Positions 61,301 through 64,000 of a DNA stretch of 64,000 nucleotides are shown here, piece by piece. The stretch is from Chamaea fasciata (taxonomy: Eukaryota; Chordata; Aves; Passeriformes; Sylviidae), in contig JARCOQ010000006.1 of the NCBI GenBank assembly GCA_029207755.1, forward strand, positions 4,752,846 through 4,816,845, given 5' to 3'. The notes beneath the pieces were generated by a model. It was not told where the DNA came from. It saw nothing but the letters and a program-made list of their open reading frames with translations, and did no database searches. Both the position numbers and the translations under genes were made by a program. Numbering within the stretch: the first letter of the stretch is position 1; the number at the start of each line of letters is the position of its first letter.

Positions 61301-63582
61301 TGATCAGAGGGAAGGAGTGTTGATGGCTGCAGTTGCTGCAGAAGTGGCAATATCACTTTGGGGTGCTGCAAGGGGTGCAGAAAGGGCCCGTGCTTTGTGG
61401 CTTTTCTGTGAATTTTAAGATCAGTAACTACCTGAACCTGGTAGCCCACACTGCAATGCAGTTGGTAAACCATCGGTATCAATTTGAGCATCTTACCATG
61501 CCTGCTTCCACCAGATCTGCAGAGGGAGACCTGTTGGCACAGAGCTTGAACAACTTCCTAAATTTTGCTGTCTTCAGAATGAGTGAAAATCAATTGATAG
61601 TTAAATCCCTGAAAACATAATCTATGCAGAGACAAGTTTTAAACAGGAGCATTATTATTGGTTCATACTTTTGCTTTTTGTTTTGGATATATGTGATAAC
61701 CCAAGGGGCCTCCTGGATGGACAACATGGGGATGCTCCATCAGGCTTGCTGTGGTTTCAGGTCAGAGAAAGTGACAAAAAGTTCTTAAAATCTACATCAT
61801 GAACTGATACTAGGAGTAAGTTTTACTGGGCAAGATACATGTAGTATCTGGCAAGACTGCAGAAAAGGAAAAGAAGTGGAAAGGAGAATCTCTTGGCTCC
61901 ACTGTTATTAATGCTTGACTTAAGCTGGCAGTCCTACGTCTCACTGATGCTGAAGGGAACCCTGCCTTTGAACCAGGAGTCTGTAGCCTCCTGTCCCCAC
62001 AGAACATTGTCTGGTGAACTGTTCTCAGGGGTGAGGTGAAGGCTTCTATGTGCAATCTCCTTTTTCCCACCACATCGGTCATTTCTCTGCACGTCAACTT
62101 CTGGTTTTGGTTACTGGCCCTGTCGGTGTAACCTTTATCAGCCTGATGTGCTCATTAAGTGAAGGATAGCTTCCTTAAGCTAGTTCAACCTCTAAAATAG
62201 TTTAGAGAAGCCTACAAAAGCTGAGTCAAATTCTAAGTTCTCTTTGTTTTTATTAATCTGCTTTTTGAGCAGTTTCCTACATTGAATGCTATATCCATTG
62301 TACTTTTGACAAGTGTTGCAATGTGACAAACACACGAAAACTGGTCATAGTTATGTTGGAACAAAACAGTGGAGTTTTCATTTAATTATCTTTCTGCCTG
62401 TAGCTATAGCCCTCTTAACCTCTGCATTAACTGCACCATATATTTTGTTGTTTGATAGTATGCTCCTTGAGGCAGGGATCTTGCTTGTCAGGTTTATAAA
62501 TCAGCAATTGCATGGCTTGCAAACTGTAAATAACACTTAGAAAGAAGCTGCATACAGGGAACTTGGATAAATGCGTCCAGAAGTTTGTGTTTACTGTGTC
62601 CATGGATTCTTTCTGGACAGAACTTGATTTGCACTCATTAGATTTTTATCAACTTAATTAAGCAGTCAGCTTCTTCATTTCTACACTTGTGACTCCAGAC
62701 TCTTTGAGGTCATGTCAGCCTGTCGTGAGCAGAAACAGCTCAACAGAAGGGAGCCTGATACCTTCTGCCTTGCCAAAACCAAATCATTTCCCTGCATGTC
62801 TTTTATGGGAGGTTGGAGAGCTCACAGGAGACATAAACAACTGAAACACGCAGTTCGTGGTAATGGGCAAGTTCTTTCTCTGCTAAGCCTTGTACACTTG
62901 ATTTTGTGGTTTTGCTGTAGTTACTGGTGACTTCCAGTAAGAGTCCTAATAATTTAGCAGATGGTAATCAGGCTTTGGGTTTATTACCTGGATAGTGCTT
63001 GCCTAATTGCAGAAAAGCAGTTGGCCTTTCTGGAGGGAAGGCGGAAGAGGCTGGGAATGATCTCAGCTCTAAGCTTGTTTTGATGGTGGACGATACTGAC
63101 AAAACCACCTGTGATCCAGCTCTGCCTTAATAATCTCTTGTCTTACTTTATTTTGCTTTTCCATGCCACTTGCATTTGACTAAGATAGATTTTATTTCAA
63201 GCCCGAAACAGTCATGGGCCATTTTAATGCCTAATGTGCTCTGCCCAAAGATGGGTGCCTGGCAGAGAAGAGGGGAGTTGAGCCCTCCTGGGCATCATGC
63301 ACTCACTCAGTTACTGTTTGCAAAGCACCTGGAGAAATGCAAGTTATTTCTGTTATATTTTATTCTGCTGCTGCTGTTGTGTATTATTGTCCCTACTTCC
63401 TTGAGAATCTGGTAAATCGCATGTTTGGTTTTACTCTCATTTGATTTATGTTCCCTTTTGTTGCTGTGTTCCTGACAGATCCTCCTGACTGGGTTCCAGA
63501 TGAAGTCTGCAGCTACTGCACTGCATGCAAGGCTCCTTTCACAGTCATTCGCAGGAAGCACCACTGTCGGAGCTGTGGCAAG
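4220..63582 (+). CDS. ZFYVE28: ZFYVE28 / LST2 gene, 11 internal coding exons (partial at both ends)
   Basis: The gene encodes LST2, a FYVE-domain protein of early endosomes. In human cells it is reported to promote EGF receptor degradation and limit EGFR signalling; the worm orthologue lst-2 is a LIN-12/Notch lateral-signalling target. Eleven exons with consensus splice sites join in phase into about 858 codons without a stop and follow the order of the human protein as I remember it: conserved N-terminal helical half, variable acidic/Ser-rich middle, conserved [20 protein letters not shown] block, then FYVE. Human LST2 is about 887 residues. This bird form would be about 960, because the middle is longer and a 35-codon exon is present. 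Missing are the initiator exons (about 60 residues, no match found in 1-4219) and the exons after FYVE residue CGK. Residue numbers below assume the human 60-residue start. Identification is from remembered protein similarity, not a search. Confidence 0.96.
4453..4492. repeat. A-rich low-complexity tract
   Basis: About 40 bases are nearly all A, interrupted by two T positions. The tract lies about 95 bp inside the intron after the donor at 4358. No retroposon body is recognisable on its 5' side. Confidence 0.9.
6161..6180. repeat. Poly(A) tract, 20 bases
   Basis: An uninterrupted A run is followed by GGG. There is no recognisable retroposon upstream. Confidence 0.9.
6888..7090 (+). CDS. ZFYVE28: ZFYVE28 exon encoding [10 protein letters not shown]…LFAEFEL (about residues 107-173)
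   Basis: This 203-nt exon follows acceptor ttcatag and ends with AG before donor gtaaaa, so the next intron is phase 2. It encodes 67 full residues. Conserved LST2 stretches include [28 protein letters not shown] and [11 protein letters not shown]. The segment is predicted from its residues to be mainly helical and charged, with no signal peptide or membrane segment. It is part of the N-terminal domain shared from worm to vertebrates. Start and end are fixed by consensus splice sites and by frame continuity with both neighbours. Confidence 0.97.
7091..8848 (+). other. ZFYVE28 intron, phase 2
   Basis: This 1.76-kb GT-AG intron (gtaaaa … ttttgtag) is AT-rich. I see no recognisable transposon or RNA gene in it. 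The open frames at 7836-8254 have no family resemblance. Confidence 0.85.
8849..8938 (+). CDS. ZFYVE28: ZFYVE28 exon encoding [12 protein letters not shown]…FCETVE (about residues 174-203)
   Basis: This 90-nt exon is symmetric, phase 2-2. The acceptor is ttttgtag and the donor gtaaga. The split first codon (AG+T) reads Ser. The encoded [19 protein letters not shown] is nearly identical to the human protein as I remember it, so this is among the most constrained parts of LST2. It is too short for a typical open-frame scan and was found by frame continuity. Because both boundaries are phase 2, skipping it would keep the frame. Confidence 0.96.
8939..11331 (+). other. ZFYVE28 intron, phase 2
   Basis: This 2.4-kb GT-AG intron (gtaaga … ctgcttag) contains a truncated sense-strand CR1 LINE at about 9927-10340. 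The rest is AT-rich unique sequence without a visible gene. Confidence 0.85.
9927..10340 (+). mobile_element. CR1 LINE, 5'-truncated 3' end (sense)
   Basis: The sequence follows the 3' end of avian CR1. It includes a GTCCAGCAGAGGCC block, GGAGAGAAGGCTGA, GGTGGGTGTCA, GGGATAGGACAAGG, CCACGGAGGTTGTG, a TCTCTGGAGACATTC block, TGGTCTCCAGAAGTCCC and a terminal ATTCTGGGATTCTAT. Small internal deletions and stops show it is dead. The tail ends in the short ATTCT-type repeat of CR1, not poly(A). The long antisense reading frame over this element (9914-10492, - strand) is a by-product of the repeat. Confidence 0.9.
11332..11421 (+). CDS. ZFYVE28: ZFYVE28 exon encoding [20 protein letters not shown] (about residues 204-233)
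   Basis: This 90-nt symmetric exon is phase 2-2, with acceptor ctgcttag and donor gtgagt. The first split codon is AG+A (Arg). The last split codon is TG, completed by T in the next exon to give Cys. The encoded block continues into FTIPRLAIV and matches the conserved LST2 core. It lies in an AT-rich setting and is shorter than a usual open-frame cutoff, so it was placed by splice sites and phase. Confidence 0.96.
11422..14194 (+). other. ZFYVE28 intron, phase 2
   Basis: This 2.8-kb GT-AG intron (gtgagt … aattacag) contains no recognisable transposon. Short open frames on both strands around 13200-13860 show no family resemblance. Confidence 0.85.
14195..14296 (+). CDS. ZFYVE28: ZFYVE28 exon encoding [20 protein letters not shown]…LLRKI (about residues 234-267)
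   Basis: This 102-nt symmetric exon is phase 2-2, with acceptor aattacag. It encodes the end of the conserved N-terminal domain ([23 protein letters not shown]). The donor is AG|GCAAGT, a GC donor rather than GT. The choice is forced: AG plus the G that opens the exon at 22244 makes Arg and restores the known KIRDLLQT junction. The nearby GT at 14301 would break the frame. Reading through without splicing meets a stop soon after. Confidence 0.95.
14502..14542. repeat. T-rich low-complexity tract
   Basis: About 40 bases of T are broken only by single Gs in a TTTG-like rhythm. Read on the - strand it is A-rich, but no retroposon body is recognisable beside it. Confidence 0.9.
18827..18859. repeat. 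(GTT)n(ATT)n microsatellite
   Basis: Several GTT units run directly into ATT units. This is a compound trinucleotide repeat. Confidence 0.9.
20606..20627. repeat. (TTA)n microsatellite
   Basis: About seven TTA units follow a TTG. A second trinucleotide AT repeat is present in the same intron about 1.8 kb upstream. Confidence 0.9.
21074..21664 (-). mobile_element. Solo LTR of an avian endogenous retrovirus (ERVL-type, antisense)
   Basis: The block of about 590 bp matches, by memory, a common avian LTR read on the - strand. The strand has a TATATAAA promoter box (complement of 21380-21387), a purine-rich GGGGGAAGAAGAAGG stretch just after it, and an ATTAAA polyadenylation signal (complement of 21199-21204). 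The terminal block at the low-coordinate end is GC-richer. No internal retroviral genes flank it, so it is a solo LTR left by recombination. A five-base target duplication is not obvious. It is antisense to ZFYVE28. The ERVL class is tentative. Confidence 0.75.
22244..23608 (+). CDS. ZFYVE28: ZFYVE28 large central exon, Ser-rich and acidic (about residues 268-722)
   Basis: This 1365-nt symmetric exon is phase 2-2, with acceptor tcatttccag and donor gtaaga. It encodes 455 residues. It opens with the conserved [19 protein letters not shown] and has a second conserved block, [19 protein letters not shown], followed by MSSLLSPP. Later come VFFMDDLDG, a [20 protein letters not shown] block with VIFNPKSP, and a cysteine cluster [14 protein letters not shown] at 23172-23213. 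The spacers are long, Ser/Glu-rich and probably disordered, and they differ strongly from the human protein. No membrane segment or signal peptide is present. It is the largest exon of the gene and carries most of its length variation. Confidence 0.97.
25400..26430 (-). mobile_element. Ancient CR1/L3-clade LINE relic (antisense)
   Basis: Several stretches read as degraded reverse-transcriptase-domain sequence of an old amniote CR1-clade LINE on the - strand. They are the AAGAACCTCAGCCATGACATC region (25755-25800), the CTCTCTGCAGAAGTCACGTT region (25997-26017), and the block near 26200-26260 containing TCCTAAAACTCGTGAGTGAA. Divergence is high, indels are common and no long frame survives. Edges are approximate. 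The assignment is from recall of consensus wording, not alignment. Confidence 0.55.
27197..28420 (-). mobile_element. CR1 LINE, 5'-truncated, about 1.2 kb (antisense)
   Basis: The low-coordinate end has the reverse complement of the CR1 terminus (ATCATAAAATCAGAGAATGG, then GGTTGGAAGGGACC). The - strand encodes recognisable pieces of the CR1 ORF2 reverse transcriptase: [16 protein letters not shown] and DTKLGG (27977-28162), and the C-terminal [20 protein letters not shown] block with FQYQKRA (27419-27661). The catalytic F/Y-A-D-D box has become F-P-N-D and the frame is broken, so the copy is dead. Long + strand open frames across it are by-products. Confidence 0.92.
35105..35209 (+). CDS. ZFYVE28: ZFYVE28 Ser-rich 35-codon exon (about residues 723-757)
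   Basis: This 105-nt symmetric exon is phase 2-2, with acceptor gttttttcag and donor gtaata. The split codon AG+T gives Ser. It encodes [19 protein letters not shown] followed by CSLSSIYAL; about a third of the residues are Ser. It joins in frame to both neighbours. I do not recall this stretch in the human protein, where the Ser-rich spacer goes almost directly to the SCSSD block. The exon is isolated between 11.5-kb and 14.6-kb introns and could be a cassette exon. Evidence is splice sites, frame and biased codons, with no transcript data. Confidence 0.85.
35670..35800 (-). mobile_element. tRNA-Ile-headed, CR1-tailed SINE fragment (TguSINE1-like)
   Basis: On the - strand, bases complementary to about 35722-35775 read as the anticodon-to-T-arm part of tRNA-Ile: GCTAATAACACCAAGGTCAT then GGTTTCAGCCCC. 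The low-coordinate end is CR1-like (GGTCCTTCCAACTCAGAATA and a TTCTGTG end). A tRNA-Ile head with a CR1 3' tail is the structure of the SINE family I know from zebra finch and other passerines. The D-arm part is badly decayed, and the anticodon region carries substitutions. It is not a functional tRNA gene. Confidence 0.7.
38941..39740 (-). mobile_element. CR1 LINE, 5'-truncated, about 0.8 kb (antisense)
   Basis: The - strand encodes CR1 reverse-transcriptase pieces: [14 protein letters not shown] (the F-A-D-D box altered to F-A-G-D; within 39450-39749) and [20 protein letters not shown] near 39060-39150. The + strand shows the usual antisense wording, such as CAGGTGTGGCCTGACCAGC. The 3' terminal part is lost or diverged. 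Multiple stops show a dead copy, more diverged than the one at 27197. Confidence 0.88.
45335..45405 (+). mobile_element. CR1 3' terminal fragment (sense)
   Basis: About 70 bases match the CR1 terminus: GTTGGAGCTGGATAATCTTC, a CTCTTCCAACGCTAAACATT block and a final CTGATTCTGTGAT repeat. The remainder of the element is absent or unrecognisable. Confidence 0.7.
47164..47179. repeat. Poly(T) tract, 16 bases
   Basis: A pure T run, with no retroposon recognisable on either side. Confidence 0.9.
49784..49938 (+). CDS. ZFYVE28: ZFYVE28 exon encoding [16 protein letters not shown]…LFVCIS (about residues 758-809)
   Basis: This 155-nt exon begins in phase 2 and ends in phase 1 (donor gtatga). The acceptor is tandem, tctgacagcag. 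Using the first AG starts the exon at 49784, and using the second starts it at 49787. Both keep the frame and differ by one Ser. The encoded [20 protein letters not shown], then [16 protein letters not shown], corresponds to a block conserved between fly and vertebrate LST2. Human LST2 has a shorter, Ala/Pro-rich version of the AAKIA part as I remember it. Confidence 0.95.
49939..50504 (+). other. ZFYVE28 intron, phase 1 (566 bp)
   Basis: This short GT-AG intron (gtatga … actctaag) has an AAG acceptor. I see nothing else in it. The 77-codon antisense frame at 50173-50406 has no family resemblance. Confidence 0.9.
50505..50621 (+). CDS. ZFYVE28: ZFYVE28 exon encoding [20 protein letters not shown] (about residues 810-848)
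   Basis: This 117-nt symmetric exon is phase 1-1, with acceptor actctaag and donor gtaaaa. The split codon G+GT gives Gly. The encoded [20 protein letters not shown] and [13 protein letters not shown] are nearly identical to human LST2 as I recall it. The Lys/Glu-rich end leads into the pre-FYVE linker. Frame and splice sites are unambiguous. Confidence 0.97.
50622..52169 (+). other. ZFYVE28 intron, phase 1 (1.5 kb)
   Basis: This GT-AG intron (gtaaaa … gttttacag) is AT-rich unique sequence without a recognisable repeat or gene. Confidence 0.9.
52170..52274 (+). CDS. ZFYVE28: ZFYVE28 exon encoding [20 protein letters not shown] (about residues 849-883)
   Basis: This 105-nt symmetric exon is phase 1-1, with acceptor gttttacag and donor gtattt. 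The split codon G+TT gives Val. It encodes the linker just before [24 protein letters not shown], then RDGDFE. This matches human [10 protein letters not shown] and RDGDFE as remembered. The CxxC in DCALC is conserved but is not part of the FYVE zinc-ligand set. The donor is weak beyond GT. Confidence 0.96.
56560..56571. repeat. (CA)6 dinucleotide repeat
   Basis: Six CA units lie in intronic sequence. Confidence 0.9.
60930..61215. repeat. T/G-rich block facing an A/C-rich block
   Basis: On the + strand 60930-61022 is almost only T and G (GTTTTTTGTTTGTTTTTTGG type), and 61125-61215 is almost only A and C (AAACCCAAACCAAAAATTAA type). The second resembles the reverse complement of the first, about 100 bp apart. 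The long open frames here on both strands are low-complexity by-products. Confidence 0.75.
63479..63582 (+). CDS. ZFYVE28: ZFYVE28 exon encoding first half of the FYVE zinc finger (about residues 884-918)
   Basis: This 104-nt exon starts in phase 1 (acceptor tcctgacag) and ends in phase 0 (donor gtaatg). It encodes the FYVE signature in order: WVPD (the WxxD motif), CTAC (first zinc pair), KAPFTVIRR, then RKHHCRSCG (the R-K-H-H-C-R motif that contacts PI3P, with the second zinc pair). It ends at CGK. The family next has a FCSxC segment and the last zinc pair, which must lie in exons beyond 64000. All ligands in the visible half are intact, so endosomal PI3P binding is expected. Confidence 0.98.
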
Positions 63583-64000
63583 GTAATGACTCAGTCAGAC
63601 ATGTGAGAACTACCCACCAAAGCGAGCAGCAAATTCATGTGTACCACAGCAACCCAGCTGCACAGCAGAATGTGCACGCTTAGCTGGGGTCCTCAATTCA
63701 CAGGTGCTTTTGTGTGCCTGGGCTGCCAACTCTCAGCTTATATTTAAAGGTTGGGGAGGGGGAGTGGTTTGACTTTTATACAGCAATAAACTGTATAAAG
63801 CTAAAGGCACAATTCCCTGTTGAGATCCTAGAACGCTCCCCACCCCAAACACAGAGTCACTGTGGACTACTGCTGGAAGCTCTAATGAGCCAGGGCAGCC
63901 TGCACTGCCTGGGGTGATGCTCTCACAGTTCAGCTGCAGGGACAGTGTGTCCCTTTGCTTTCTCTCCAGACCTTTGCGGGATCACTCTGGTGTGTAGGGC
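63583..64000 (+). other. Start of the next ZFYVE28 intron
   Basis: The region follows donor gtaatg. No segment encoding the IFCSRC continuation of FYVE is found here. An acceptor-like tttctctccag at 63958-63969 is not followed by FYVE sequence. Confidence 0.85.

Larger units (their letters stand above)
52275..63478 (+). other. ZFYVE28 intron, phase 1 (11.2 kb)
   Basis: The intron is GT-AG (gtattt … tcctgacag). I recognise no LINE, LTR or SINE in it. It holds a G-run/A-run at 53411-53424, a (CA)6 at 56560-56571, an AT-rich unique stretch at 55230-55860, a local CpG-rich stretch at 60540-60790, and a T/G-rich block facing an A/C-rich block at 60930-61215. No other gene is recognisable; the open frames there are short or low-complexity. 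Confidence 0.8.

Noticed and set aside
60976..61323. Open frames on both strands rich in F/G or K/P/N
   Set aside because: They are produced by the T/G-rich and A/C-rich low-complexity blocks.
63958..63969. tttctctccag as acceptor of the next FYVE exon
   Set aside because: The following bases do not encode the expected FCSRC segment.

Overview
The window is a piece of a vertebrate nuclear genome, almost certainly from a bird and probably a passerine. It is AT-rich and dominated by introns with short phased exons. It carries chicken-repeat-1 (CR1) LINE copies, avian-type LTRs, and a short SINE that joins a tRNA-Ile-like head to a CR1-like tail, a composition I know from songbirds. I see no bacterial or phage genes, no CRISPR array and no operons.

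One host gene fills the window on the + strand: ZFYVE28, which encodes LST2 (lateral signalling target protein 2 homologue). LST2 is a FYVE-domain endosomal protein that dampens EGF receptor signalling. Eleven coding exons are visible: 4220-4357, 6888-7090, 8849-8938, 11332-11421, 14195-14296, 22244-23608, 35105-35209, 49784-49938, 50505-50621, 52170-52274 and 63479-63582. Spliced in phase they give one uninterrupted frame of about 858 codons. The first ~60 residues lie upstream of the window. The second half of the FYVE domain and the C-terminus lie downstream.

Layout. 1-4219 is the end of an upstream intron. It carries the 3' end of an endogenous retrovirus (an envelope-tail reading frame, a polypurine tract and an LTR) that stops about 86 bp before the first visible exon. 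4220-14296 holds five short exons for the conserved N-terminal half, with one CR1 copy at 9927-10340. The 7.9-kb intron 14297-22243 has a GC donor and contains an antisense solo LTR at 21074-21664. 22244-23608 is the large Ser-rich, acidic central exon. 23609-49783 is two large introns around a 105-nt Ser-rich exon. They hold an ancient CR1-clade relic, two younger antisense CR1 copies, a tRNA-derived SINE fragment and a CR1 tail. 49784-52274 holds three exons for the conserved pre-FYVE region. 52275-63478 is an 11.2-kb intron with no clear transposon, and 63479-63582 is the first FYVE exon.

How the pieces work together. The N-terminal exons carry the lysine equivalent to human K87, whose monoubiquitination is reported to keep LST2 off endosomes. 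The last exon starts the FYVE zinc finger that binds PI3P on early endosomes. The points most worth checking are splicing-related: a GC-AG intron, a tandem NAGNAG acceptor, a symmetric Ser-rich exon, six consecutive phase-2 introns, and a sense-orientation viral LTR with its own polyadenylation signal next to an exon. I found no convincing undescribed multi-gene system.
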